Assembly (NCBI RefSeq): GCF_003182355.1
Contig: NZ_QGTW01000001.1
Coordinates: forward strand, 829,642 to 893,641
DNA from: Cytobacillus oceanisediminis
Lineage (GTDB): Bacteria; Bacillota; Bacilli; Bacillales; Cytobacillaceae
DNA length: 64,000 nucleotides
Direction of reading: 5' to 3'
This document shows positions 35,357 to 44,154 of this stretch, in pieces. Made by a program: the position numbers and the translations under genes. Each line of letters starts with the position of its first letter. Position 1 is the first letter of the stretch. Under the pieces are notes generated by a model that was not told the DNA's origin, searched no databases, and saw nothing but the letters and a program-made list of their open reading frames with translations.

Positions 35357-35752
35357 CTAATTGGCAGCTTTTTTCCATTCATTGTAAGAGAATGTGCGCA
35401 GTTTCCTTGGAATGAAACTGCGAATTTCTTCCTCGTTATAGCCAACCTGTAATCTTTTTTCATCCTGGATAATTGGCCGGCGCAGCATTTGCGGGTTTTC
35501 TATTATTAATTTATATAACTCTTGGAGCGGCAAAGACTCAATACTTACGTTTAACTCCTGAAAAGCTTTTGACTTAGTTGAGATTATCTCCTCTGTTCCA
35601 TTTTCCGTCAGGCGAAGAATAGACTTTAGCTCTTCCACTGTAAGCGGGTCTGTTATTATGTTTCTTTCTATATAATCAATTTGATGTTCCTCCAGCCAGG
35701 TCCTTGCTTTTCGGCAGGATCCGCAACTAGATGTTAAATACAAGTTCACCAT
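35357..35752 (-). CDS. Spx family regulator (ArsC-like fold)
   Basis: A 131-residue Spx paralogue. Spx proteins bind the C-terminal domain of the RNA polymerase alpha subunit and switch on the thiol-stress response. The redox switch is the C10-G-S-C13 pair in [18 protein letters not shown]; the [28 protein letters not shown] region near residue 92 is nearly identical to Spx and holds the Arg needed for function. Despite the fold, it is not an arsenate reductase. ATG 35752; two inverted repeats lie upstream. Bacilli often have two Spx copies; the sequence is more divergent than the main Spx, so this is probably the second. Confidence 0.88.
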   Translation of the reverse strand: MVNLYLTSSCGSCRKARTWLEEHQIDYIERNIITDPLTVEELKSILRLTENGTEEIISTKSKAFQELNVSIESLPLQELYKLIIENPQMLRRPIIQDEKRLQVGYNEEEIRSFIPRKLRTFSYNEWKKAAN

Positions 35753-35830
35753 ACTGCTTACACTCCTTAAAATTTTTTCTTTTACGCATATGAAAACAAA
35801 CTACAGAATTTTCATCCTAACAACTTAAAA

Positions 35831-35940
35831 TGTAATAAAAAATATTACAGTTAGGATATAAAAATATTATATTTAAGTCAGTTAAAAAATGTTATTAATC
35901 AAGAAGCTGAATTTATACTGTAATATTAATATTTACAGTT
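35831..35940 (-). promoter_or_regulatory. Two inverted repeats upstream of the Spx-like gene
   Basis: TGTAATA-N5-TATTACA at 35831-35849 is perfect; a similar imperfect copy (TGTAATA...TTTACA) lies at 35920-35938. The first is 79 bp upstream of the start codon. They could bind a dimeric repressor; no known regulator is assigned. Confidence 0.4.
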
Positions 35941-36064
35941 CCTTAAGTCAATATTTTTTTTATAATTGAGGGTGTCAGTTCATTAAATATTCAAGGTGAA
36001 GAAAGCTCATTAAAATATTTATTGTAAAACAGACACTTTTCTTTTACAGATAACCACTGTTTGT

Positions 36065-36759
36065 TTAATAAGGCCCTGAGTATTCAGTATCAAGTTCAAT
36101 CTCTTTGACTGCCTTATCGTAATAAACTTTATATGCCTTAGCGTTGGGTCTTGAGCTTACTATTTTACTTACCACTTCTTCTATATAATGAACAGCAACT
36201 CCATCATCTGCTGCTAATCCAGGCTTTATTATATTAGAAGCCAAAAGTTCATGATAAGAAGGTCTTCTATCCGTTTCACCATCGTAATGAGGGCAATTAC
36301 TGCCCTTTAAAAAACCTAAGCACTTTAATGGTTCGAGTTTATCGCCATAGGAATCTGTAACCCCTTCTTCAAACCAGCAAATGGAACCTGCACTAATGCC
36401 TGCTAAAACTATTCCTTGTTCCCATGCCTATCTCATGATCTTATCTAATCCCCATTCTTTCCATAAAGCTAATAAATTCTTTGTATTTCCACCACCAACA
36501 TAAATGATATCTTTTTCTAATAAAAATCCCTCTATATCTCTTGTAGGCGGTTTAAATAATGATAGATGTGAAGGCTGGCATTATGTTTTTCAAAAAAGTC
36601 ATAAAACCATTTTATACATATATCTGAATCTCCAGTTGCAGTTGGAACATAACAGATTTTGGGGTTTGGTTTACGTGACTGATCTAGATATACAGATCTA
36701 ATAAGGGATTCTCTGGCTTCATAGAGCCCCCCACCTCCAAGAGCAATTATTTGCCGCAT
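36065..36759 (-). pseudogene. Broken peptidase E (S51) gene
   Basis: The start MRQIIALGGGGLYEARESL and CYVPTATGDSD belong to the peptidase E/cyanophycinase-like S51 family (aspartyl dipeptidase, class I glutamine amidotransferase fold). After about 65 codons a one-base shift near 36580 moves the frame; the second frame reads LSLFKPPTRDIEGFLLEKDI with YVGGGNTKNLLALWKEWG, and a TAG at 36428-36430 interrupts it before GIVLAGISAGSICWFE (which holds the catalytic Ser) and the end DTEYSGPY. Two lesions in an otherwise good sequence suggest recent inactivation. Confidence 0.8.
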
Positions 36760-36870
36760 ATCCCCAATTCCTTTCCAATATAGGATTGATCATTATATAT
36801 TCTACTTAAGTTATGTTGGTTCCTTTTAATATGAAAGTCACATTGTTAATTTACGCAGTAAGGTCAATAA

Positions 36871-36905
36871 AAAAGGTATCAAAATCATTGCGATTTGATA
36901 CCTTT
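36871..36905 (-). terminator. Terminator of the sucrose operon
   Basis: AAAAGGTATCAAA pairs with TTTGATACCTTTT, with T runs on both sides, 44 nt beyond the scrK stop codon. Confidence 0.9.
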
Positions 36906-36948
36906 TTTTTAATGTGATATTTTGTGTTGGATTCTAAAACCGAGCCAA

Positions 36949-37920
36949 TTACTGTGCTTCTAAAAGCCTTGTAACCTGTTCCTTATTTGGCAATGCAGAA
37001 ATGGCTCCTTTTCCTGTCGCAGTTAAAGCACCGCTTGCATTCGCAAATTGAAGGATTTCCCTATGCTGCTCGCCCAGAACATTTATTAAACTGTCCGGAG
37101 TCGCTTTGGCTTCAAGCAGTTTAAACAAAAACCCGCCGATAAAGGCATCACCAGCACCTGTAGTGTCCTGGACATCTACCTTGTATCCTGATGATTCCCA
37201 TTTACTGTTCTTGATGTAAAGATCAGCCCCAGCAGCACCTTTTGTGTAAACGACAGCCTGCACATCGCCAGTAAATAAGGAGGTGATTGCCTCCTCTACC
37301 CCGCCGATTCCCGTAATGAATTCCAGTTCTTCATCTGATACCTTAACGATATGTGCATGTGGCAGGAATTCAAGAATGGCAGCCCTGCAATCGGCAGGAT
37401 TATCCCATAGCGGGAGTCTGACATTGGGGTCAAAGCTGATAAAGCCGCCCTTTCCCTTCATTAATTCAACTGCTCTTTTATGCGCCTGCTTCATCGGGCT
37501 TTCCACAAGGTCAACAGAGCAGAAGTGAAGGATATCGCCTTCTCCAAACCAGTCCGGATGAATCTCTGCCTCTTCAAAAAGCAGATCTGAAGATGGTTTA
37601 CGGTAAAAAGAGAAATCCCTCTCCCCATTTTCTTTTAGTGAAACAAAGGCAAGCCCTGTATTTGCTTCTTTTGTGCGAAGGATTTTATCTGTTTCCACGC
37701 CAGCACTTTGAAGCTGCTCGATTAAAAAATCGCCGAATGCATCCTTACCAAGCTTGGTAATCATAGATGCTTCGTGTCCATACATTGCAACAGCTGCCGC
37801 AACATTTGCCGGTGCCCCTCCTGGAGCCCTTTCAAACGTCACAACATCCTTTAATGCCGCCCCCTTTTGCTGAGGGATAAAATCAATTAATACTTCACCG
37901 ATTGAGTATAGTTTTGCCAT
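36949..37920 (-). CDS. scrK: Fructokinase (PfkB family)
   Basis: ATP-dependent kinase that phosphorylates fructose released by sucrose-6-phosphate hydrolase. The 323-residue PfkB protein has the N-terminal GEVLIDFIP, the PfkB signature GGAPANVAAAVAMYG, FDPNVRLPLW and the C-terminal DTTGAGDAFIGGFL holding the catalytic Asp and anion hole. ATG 37920 follows TTAAGGGTGAGAAG. It is the last gene of scrA-scrB-scrK, separated from scrB by 10 nt. Context makes fructose the likely substrate. Confidence 0.92.
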   Translation of the reverse strand: MAKLYSIGEVLIDFIPQQKGAALKDVVTFERAPGGAPANVAAAVAMYGHEASMITKLGKDAFGDFLIEQLQSAGVETDKILRTKEANTGLAFVSLKENGERDFSFYRKPSSDLLFEEAEIHPDWFGEGDILHFCSVDLVESPMKQAHKRAVELMKGKGGFISFDPNVRLPLWDNPADCRAAILEFLPHAHIVKVSDEELEFITGIGGVEEAITSLFTGDVQAVVYTKGAAGADLYIKNSKWESSGYKVDVQDTTGAGDAFIGGFLFKLLEAKATPDSLINVLGEQHREILQFANASGALTATGKGAISALPNKEQVTRLLEAQ

Positions 37921-37930
37921 CTTCTCACCC

Positions 37931-39421
37931 TTAACGTGTAATTCCTTTGTTTAGCTCATTCTTTGTATAACGGCAGCTTACTTTTCCATCGCTAAAAATT
38001 TTGATTCCATTGGAATCTTTCTTGGGGAATACTCTTGCTGTGAACACCACTTCGCCATCATTAATAAAAATCTCGGCAATACTATGATCGACAAACACTT
38101 GCACCTTAACATTGTCTTCCATCTTTAGCTCGGAACTTCTCACGAAACCATATTCCCCGCCAAAAGCTGAATCGAATTTTTCCCGGTTCAAACTTACTGT
38201 TTGCTTAACACGGTCAAACTCAAGCAAAAGCCCTTCTGTTTCAGAATGAAACAATTCAATGCCAAACTTGTTGGCTTCCACTGTGTCAATAACAAACTCA
38301 AGTTCATGCTGTCCGATCCCTTGATCAATGACCTTGTTCCCTCCTGCCATTGCAACAATGTTAGTTTGTGAGTTTCCCCGAAGCTGCTTTAACGCGTCTG
38401 CCGGCCTTTGAAAAAGCTTGCCCCCTACAATATCAAGCTCCCTCGGGATCGATAAACAATGCGCCCAATCTTCCTTATCACTCGGGTAATCGATTTCACC
38501 CATACCAGCCCAGGCAATTAATAGGCGCTCATTGTTTTTTCCTGCAAAGGTTTGCGGGGCATAGAAGTCAAAGCCCTTTTCCAGCTCCTGATAATGTTCA
38601 GCTTCAAACTTTAAAGCATCGGTATCCAGCCTTCCCATTACATAGATGACATTATAAAGATTATGGTAATCATGCCCCTCCGCATTTAATCCTTGTGGCG
38701 AGAAGACCATCACATCTTTGCCATTCAGTTCAAAGTAATCCGGGCACTCCAGCATATAGACGGATTCTGTAAAATCAATCTGTATATCCAGTTCGCCTTT
38801 GAATGACCAATCGATTGCATTCTCTGATTCGTAAACAATAATGGCTCCCGTTAAATCCGTTCGCTGCGCACCCAAAAGCATATAATAGCGGCCATTCTTT
38901 TCAAATACCTTTGGATCCCTTACATGTCCGGTGTATCCCTCTGGTACACCTTCAATAACCGGGTTGTTTTCATATTTTTGAATGTTCCCATCTTTATCCA
39001 TGATGGCCAGGCACTGATTCGCAGATCTTTCCTCTGCACTGAATTTAATATTTCCTGTGTAATACAAGTATAGCTTTCCATCGACTTCAAGAGAAGCACC
39101 CGAGTAGGCGCCATGGGATTCATAATCCTCAACCGGGACAAGTGCAACCGGTAGCCGTTGCCAATTGACAAGATCCGCTGATTTCACATGGGCCCAGTGC
39201 TTCATCCCATGCATCGCACTGAACGGATACCACTGATAAAAGACATGGAACTCCCCGTTAAAATAGGCAAGTCCGTTTGGATCATTAATCAGTCCATACT
39301 GAGGATGAATATGAAAAGCCGGTTTCCAGTCGGAATGTGCCGATTTTTCTCTAAGTTCTTCTAACTCATTTTCCTTCGCTTCAAATATCGTTCTATATTT
39401 AGCTTCTGTATATCTCGCCAT
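37931..39421 (-). CDS. scrB: Sucrose-6-phosphate hydrolase (GH32)
   Basis: Hydrolyses the sucrose-6-phosphate made by the PTS to glucose-6-phosphate and fructose. The 496-residue GH32 enzyme shows the beta-propeller motifs: nucleophile Asp in HIHPQYGLINDPNGLAYF, transition-state Asp in HVRDPKVF, and the acid/base Glu in MLECPDYF; the beta-sandwich domain follows from about residue 350 (VFVDHSIAEIFINDGE). ATG 39421 follows GGGAGAGGATCC; the frame is open seven codons further up without support. It is known as SacA in B. subtilis. Confidence 0.95.
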   Translation of the reverse strand: MARYTEAKYRTIFEAKENELEELREKSAHSDWKPAFHIHPQYGLINDPNGLAYFNGEFHVFYQWYPFSAMHGMKHWAHVKSADLVNWQRLPVALVPVEDYESHGAYSGASLEVDGKLYLYYTGNIKFSAEERSANQCLAIMDKDGNIQKYENNPVIEGVPEGYTGHVRDPKVFEKNGRYYMLLGAQRTDLTGAIIVYESENAIDWSFKGELDIQIDFTESVYMLECPDYFELNGKDVMVFSPQGLNAEGHDYHNLYNVIYVMGRLDTDALKFEAEHYQELEKGFDFYAPQTFAGKNNERLLIAWAGMGEIDYPSDKEDWAHCLSIPRELDIVGGKLFQRPADALKQLRGNSQTNIVAMAGGNKVIDQGIGQHELEFVIDTVEANKFGIELFHSETEGLLLEFDRVKQTVSLNREKFDSAFGGEYGFVRSSELKMEDNVKVQVFVDHSIAEIFINDGEVVFTARVFPKKDSNGIKIFSDGKVSCRYTKNELNKGITR

Positions 39422-39475
39422 AGTATGGATCCTCTCCCGCAAAATAGAGATGAGAGGAATTTCTCCCCCATTCTA

Positions 39476-40912
39476 TTAATCTAAGTTTGGTTTTTTCACT
39501 TTAAAGTAAGCCGCTGTTAAAATCATTCCGACAGCAAGCGCCAACACATTTGCAATGACATAATGAATATGCCCGCTGCCCTGTGCCGCAACAATCGCAA
39601 GTCCAGGGATGGCAGTTGCGCCAAATCCAAGCGCTTTGATGCCAGTAAGGTAAACATATGCTCCCCCAATGGCACCCCCGATGCATCCCATGATGAGCGG
39701 GAACCTATATTTCACGTTAACACCAAACAGTGCTGGTTCAGAAATTCCGAACAAAGTAGAACCAAAAGCTGAAATACCAATTTGTTTTGCTTTATCATTT
39801 TTCCATAATGCCAGAGTGTAACCTAGTACGGAACCACCCTGTCCCATCAAGGCAACAGACATAAGCGGCATGATAAAGTTGAAGCCAGTATCCGCAATTA
39901 ACTGGGCCTCTACTGCTCCAATAACATGGTGAAGACCTGTAATAACGATCACCTGCTGGATACCGGCAAACAGCATGAAACCCGCAAAGCCAAGATTTTC
40001 AACTGACCACATTAGTCCAGCGGTAATGCCACCTGCCAGTAGACGGCCAAAAGGACCAATTGCTGAAAACAACAGGAACCCTGAAACGACAATCGTTAAA
40101 AATGGTGCAAGGAAAAGCTTGATGATATCCGGAACTTTTCTGCTGAAAAACTGGTCAAGCTTCGCTACTACTAGACCCATCATTAACGCGATGATAATAC
40201 CGCCCTGGAAGGCAACAAGTGAAACTTTCAAGCCAAACAAGCTAATCACTTCAGGTTCTACCGTTCCATTTCCAACCAAATAAGCGTTTGCAAGATCGGG
40301 GTGAAGCATGATCGCACCCAGTACTAAACCGAGAACCGGGTTGCCACCGAAACGTTTGGTAGCTGAATACACAACTAACAATGGAAGGATCGTAAAAATA
40401 CCCGTAGACATGATGGAAATAAAGCAGTTAAAGCCTGCGATGGCAGGATACATTTCTGCAACAGACTGCGAACCGAATATTCCCTCCTGACTGAGAAGAC
40501 CAGTCACACCCATTAAAAGAGCCGCAGCCAGAAGCCCTGGAATAATTTCAACAAACACATCGGAAAGCGCTTTGATTCCTCTTTGAAATGCATTTTGCTT
40601 CTGGGCAGATTGCTGTTTTACATCGCCAAGAGACATTCCGGAAATTCCTGCTTCCTCAGTAAATACTGCATAAACGTCGTTAACCGTTCCCGCTCCAAAA
40701 ATAACTTGCAGCTGGTCACCGGCTACAAACGAGCCTTTTACATAATCAAGCTGGCCAATAGCCTTTGTGTCAGCAAGTGAATTGTCTTTAAGTACTAATC
40801 GCAGCCTTGTCGCACAATGGGCTGCCCCCTGCAGATTTTCTTTACCGCCTATTAATCTTATTAACTCTTTGACTGCAGGCTGGTATTTGAACTTTACATT
40901 TGAATTAGCCAT
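39476..40912 (-). CDS. scrA: Sucrose-specific PTS EIIBC component
   Basis: Membrane permease that imports sucrose as sucrose-6-phosphate. The IIB domain (about 1-90) has the phosphorylated Cys33 in GAAHCATRLRLVL; the IIC domain with about ten membrane helices follows from about 105 (VFVEIIPGLLAAALLMGVTG, ending KVKKPNLD) and includes the GISEPALFGVN substrate-site motif. No IIA domain is present, so a IIA-Glc-type protein from elsewhere must donate phosphate, as for B. subtilis SacP. ATG 40912 follows GGGGAGGAATTAGAGAG. First gene of the operon; three operators precede it. Confidence 0.95.
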   Translation of the reverse strand: MANSNVKFKYQPAVKELIRLIGGKENLQGAAHCATRLRLVLKDNSLADTKAIGQLDYVKGSFVAGDQLQVIFGAGTVNDVYAVFTEEAGISGMSLGDVKQQSAQKQNAFQRGIKALSDVFVEIIPGLLAAALLMGVTGLLSQEGIFGSQSVAEMYPAIAGFNCFISIMSTGIFTILPLLVVYSATKRFGGNPVLGLVLGAIMLHPDLANAYLVGNGTVEPEVISLFGLKVSLVAFQGGIIIALMMGLVVAKLDQFFSRKVPDIIKLFLAPFLTIVVSGFLLFSAIGPFGRLLAGGITAGLMWSVENLGFAGFMLFAGIQQVIVITGLHHVIGAVEAQLIADTGFNFIMPLMSVALMGQGGSVLGYTLALWKNDKAKQIGISAFGSTLFGISEPALFGVNVKYRFPLIMGCIGGAIGGAYVYLTGIKALGFGATAIPGLAIVAAQGSGHIHYVIANVLALAVGMILTAAYFKVKKPNLD

Positions 40913-40940
40913 CTCTCTAATTCCTCCCCTTAGCTATTTC

Positions 40941-40952
40941 GGAACCGGTTCC
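40941..40952 (-). promoter_or_regulatory. ScrR operator 1
   Basis: Perfect 12-bp palindrome GGAACCGGTTCC, 29 bp upstream of the scrA start codon. First of three copies at near-equal spacing. Confidence 0.75.
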
Positions 40953-41008
40953 ATTTTTGATTAAAAAAATAATTATTTGGTCCCTATTCTAATTTGCTCT
41001 GTTGGATT

Positions 41009-41020
41009 GGAACCGGTTCC
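41009..41020 (-). promoter_or_regulatory. ScrR operator 2
   Basis: Second perfect GGAACCGGTTCC, 68 bp upstream of the first. Confidence 0.75.
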
Positions 41021-41075
41021 TAAAAGTGTTCAAAAAAATAAACGCTCGCTCCCGCCAAGTTATGTTTCTCAGACG

Positions 41076-41087
41076 GGAACCGGTTTC
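41076..41087 (-). promoter_or_regulatory. ScrR operator 3
   Basis: GGAACCGGTTTC, one change from the palindrome, 67 bp upstream of the second. Confidence 0.65.
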
Positions 41088-41132
41088 ATAAATTCATTCT
41101 AATACAGCTTTAAATTTTCCACAACATTTTTT

Positions 41133-41146
41133 TGAAAACGCTATCA
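41133..41146 (-). promoter_or_regulatory. cre site upstream of scrA
   Basis: TGAAAACGCTATCA matches TGWAANCGNTNWCA completely. It overlaps the end of scrR and lies 221 bp upstream of scrA, so CcpA could repress the sucrose operon. Confidence 0.65.
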
Positions 41147-42133
41147 GCTTTTTAAACATTTAACGCTCTCTCCTTCGACAAAATTAAATCCTGATACCTG
41201 CAGCTCCGGGACTTCATCGCCTTCCGTCATTCTGATAATGGTCTCAGCAGCCATCACACCTGTAGCTTCATTCTTGAACCTTATTGTCGTAAGAGCAGGA
41301 TGGATGACTTCCGAAATATTGTATCCTCCAAAGCCGGTAAGTGAAAAATCATCAGGGACTTTTTTGCCAAATTTCGAAATAGTCTTCATGGCACCAAACG
41401 CAATCGTATCGGTCGCACAAATAATCGCTGTCGGACAAAAGTTTTCAAGCATATCTTTCGTAACCCTCGCTGCATCATTCAAATCAAACTCGGATATATA
41501 TGTTTTTATTTCGGTCACGCCTGCTGCTGCCAGTCCATCCAGAATACCTTGTTTACGGCGCTGCCCAACCGCAATATCACTCTCTGTTACGCCAATATAA
41601 GCGACAGACAGATGCCCTTTGCCCGCGATGTATTGGCCCATTTTATAACCGGCTTGGTAATCATCATTGACGATGCAGTTGCACTGATCCACTTCCTGGG
41701 CAACAATCAGAACAGGAATCTGAATCGAATTAATGGTTTCAATATGCTTTTCAGTAACACCAGTTGCAATCAGAATAATGCCATCTACCTTTTGCCGTGA
41801 CAGACTGATCAAGCTTTCAATTTCGCGATCAACATGTTTGCTTGTACTAATGATCAGCGTGGTATAATCCCGTTTCCTCAACTCTTCATCAATCGCCATC
41901 AGCACCGTCGAAGTCACATACGAATCCAGGGTAGGCGCAATCACTCCAATAAAATTCGTCTTCTTCGCTTTCAAGCTCTGGGCAAAAGAATTTGGCTCAT
42001 AATTCGTTTCCGCGATCACCTTGCGGATCTTCGCTTTCGTCTTTTCACTCACATTGCCGCCATTCAAGTACCTCGAAACCGTACTTTTCGCGACACCCGC
42101 AAGCTCCGCAATATCTTTAATCGTTATATTCAT
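41144..42133 (-). CDS. scrR: LacI family sucrose operon repressor
   Basis: A 329-residue LacI/GalR regulator. The N-terminal helix-turn-helix (MNITIKDIAELAGVAKSTVSRYLNG, about 1-25) and hinge (NYEPNSFAQSLKAKKT) are followed by a periplasmic-binding-like ligand domain (FIGVIAPTLDSYVTS, GIILIATGV, VAYIGV, ALTTIRFKN). ATG 42133 lies after AGGTGAACGAGGT; an in-frame ATG at 42151 is less likely. It lies directly upstream of scrA on the same strand, with GGAACCGGTTCC operators in between. The role as sucrose repressor rests on this context. Confidence 0.92.
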   Translation of the reverse strand: MNITIKDIAELAGVAKSTVSRYLNGGNVSEKTKAKIRKVIAETNYEPNSFAQSLKAKKTNFIGVIAPTLDSYVTSTVLMAIDEELRKRDYTTLIISTSKHVDREIESLISLSRQKVDGIILIATGVTEKHIETINSIQIPVLIVAQEVDQCNCIVNDDYQAGYKMGQYIAGKGHLSVAYIGVTESDIAVGQRRKQGILDGLAAAGVTEIKTYISEFDLNDAARVTKDMLENFCPTAIICATDTIAFGAMKTISKFGKKVPDDFSLTGFGGYNISEVIHPALTTIRFKNEATGVMAAETIIRMTEGDEVPELQVSGFNFVEGESVKCLKS

Positions 42134-42460
42134 ACCTCGTTCACCTATCATTTTGGAATGATTTCATTATATATGATTGGCAGGATTGATAAAAGAAGGC
42201 AGAAACCGACAGATCCCGGCCAAACTTTAGCACAGTTGACGGCATCTTTCGTTAGTTGATGATAAGGTGACGATATACAAAGCACTCTTCTTCCAGCATT
42301 CAGGACTAAAAGCAATTAAAATAAGCCCCATTTTAGATATACACTATGATTTACTAAGTTTAAAACACAATAATGATAATAATATCAGATAATCCTATTT
42401 GCAGATTCCGTTCTTGGCCTCAGTATTATAGTCTTATACTCCCCTCAACTCCCCCTATTT

Positions 42461-42639
42461 TCATATGCCTTCCTCAAGAATTTCTTTTATTTTTCTTAAG
42501 TCTTTGTTGTTTGCCTTTTCCATCATCAAAGACATAACCCGTCTATAAACTTTTTAGAATTCAGTTGGAACACCTTTGTTTGGTAAGTCATCCTGGTATG
42601 ATTCTCATCAATTGTTTTCCAAGTATAGATGGTTTCCAT
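42461..42639 (-). pseudogene. Decayed START/SRPBCC-type gene fragment
   Basis: Minus-strand frames give METIYTWKTIDENHTRMTYQ and, after a shift, RRVMSLMMEKANNKDLRKIKE before a stop, the pattern of the C-terminal strands and long helix of an SRPBCC (polyketide cyclase-like) protein. A 51-codon frame without ribosome binding site at 42650-42805 lies just upstream and may belong to the same wreck. The rest of the 42134-42834 gap shows nothing. Confidence 0.35.
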
Positions 42640-42834
42640 CGGAAAGGGCCTATTTATTCAGTTTATTTAATAATCGTTCTTTAAATATTCGCTCCCTAAA
42701 CTCTTGTGTATTTTCATGGAAGACTTTATAATCTAAAATAATAAAATCATATTGGATTACTTGGAATTGAAAGCCTGAATTATCTCTCTTTAAAAAAACC
42801 ATCATTTAAACAACCATGAAAAGAGGTTTTTTAT

Positions 42835-43914
42835 TTGTTAACTTACATTGCAATTGGTGTTGCCCTTTTCTTTGCCATGAACATAGGTGCAAGCGGCACG
42901 GCAGCCTCAATGGGCGCTCCTTATGGTGCGGGAGCAATTAAAAACAAACGGTTAGCATTGCTGTTAGTAGCAGTTTCAGCTTTTTTGGGCGCTTTTTTAG
43001 GTGGGGGGGAAGTAGTTAAAACAATCGGAGAAGGATTAGTCCCGACTGATTTACTGGATGCCCAAATTGTAGTCATTATTTTATTAGGAGCAACATTAAC
43101 TCTTTTCATTGCAAACATTATTGGAATTCCTTTATCCACCAGTGAAGTAACAGTAGGATCAATCATAGGGGTAGGAGCTGCTTTTCAGGCTATATACACC
43201 GATACTTTATTTGTGATTATTGCTTTCTGGATCATCATACCAGTTGGTTCATTTCTGATTACATACGGGTTAGGCTACCTGATCAAGTATTCAGAGAACC
43301 GCTGGACTGGCCTTACAGGAAATGGTCCATGGACAAAATGGCTCTCCCTATTACTTATTATTGGCGGCTGTTTGGAGGCTTTTTCTGCCGGTATGAATAA
43401 TGTTGCCAATGCTATTGGCCCTCTTGTAGGTGCCAACATGATTTCAGCTGGAAATGGCCTTTTGATCGGTGCCCTATTTGTTTCCTTAGGAGCCTTGCTT
43501 TTAGGAAGCAGGGTATTAGAAACAAATGGAAAAAAGATAACCAAACTTTCATTATTGGAGGGAAGTGCTGTTTCATTCACTGGCGGAACATTAGTAATTA
43601 TTGCATCTGTCTTTGGACTTCCGATTCCGCTTACTCAGGTAACAACCTGTGGGATTCTTGGCGTTGGAGCTGCCAAGGACGGATTAGCCATCATGCAAAA
43701 AAGTGTGATTAAGCGGATTGCATTGGTATGGGTGATCTCCCCCTTAGCTTCCCTTATTGTTTCTTATCTATTAATCAACTTATTTAGCAGATTTGATATC
43801 TATAACGTCCTAATAGTGAGTAGTGCGATCATTGTAGCGGTTGGGAGCATTGTCTTATCCAGAATTGAGAGAAATGAGAAAAGAAGCTACTATGATGCAG
43901 GCGGGGGAATTTAA
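42835..43914 (+). CDS. cysP: CysP-like sulfate permease (PiT family)
   Basis: A 359-residue membrane transporter of the inorganic phosphate transporter (PiT) family, most like B. subtilis CysP, which imports sulfate. Both PiT signatures are present: FFAMNIGASGTAASMGAPYGAGAIKNK at the start with GGGEVVKTI, and FSAGMNNVANAIGPLVGA in the middle, plus GKKITKLSLLEGSAVSFTGG and the C-terminal YYDAGGGI. About ten transmembrane helices. TTG 42835 follows AAAAGAGGTTTTTTAT. Unlike B. subtilis it is not in a cysH operon; no S-box or other leader is visible. Substrate sulfate rather than phosphate is inferred from similarity. Confidence 0.85.
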   Translation: MLTYIAIGVALFFAMNIGASGTAASMGAPYGAGAIKNKRLALLLVAVSAFLGAFLGGGEVVKTIGEGLVPTDLLDAQIVVIILLGATLTLFIANIIGIPLSTSEVTVGSIIGVGAAFQAIYTDTLFVIIAFWIIIPVGSFLITYGLGYLIKYSENRWTGLTGNGPWTKWLSLLLIIGGCLEAFSAGMNNVANAIGPLVGANMISAGNGLLIGALFVSLGALLLGSRVLETNGKKITKLSLLEGSAVSFTGGTLVIIASVFGLPIPLTQVTTCGILGVGAAKDGLAIMQKSVIKRIALVWVISPLASLIVSYLLINLFSRFDIYNVLIVSSAIIVAVGSIVLSRIERNEKRSYYDAGGGI

Positions 43915-44011
43915 GACAATTTAAAATAATATGTTAGAATAGGCTGCGGAACTTGAAATGAACAAAATAAAAAGCAAAAAAGGAAGAAGCCACACCCAAA
44001 TATTGATCACC

Positions 44012-44035
44012 GGCAGGATTTTGTTTCCTGCCTTT
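44012..44035 (+). terminator. Terminator after the cysP-like gene
   Basis: GGCAGGA pairs with TCCTGCC around an 8-nt loop followed by TTT, about 100 nt after the stop codon. Confidence 0.6.
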
Positions 44036-44154
44036 AACTCAATCTAAAGAAGTGTTTCTCTTCCAGTGGTTAAACTTCATAACAGCTATTTATACAGTGA
44101 TTGAACACGTCCTTGAACCGTAAGAGAAAGGTCATTTTTTCCATTGGGTAACTT

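Noticed and set aside
35357..35752. ArsC-type arsenate reductase (glutaredoxin-coupled)
   Set aside because: It has the ArsC fold but the CxxC pair and C-terminal half of Spx; the real arsenate reductase is at 59059.
42650..42805. 51-codon minus-strand ORF
   Set aside because: No ribosome binding site before the ATG pair and no homology recognised; it borders a decayed fragment.
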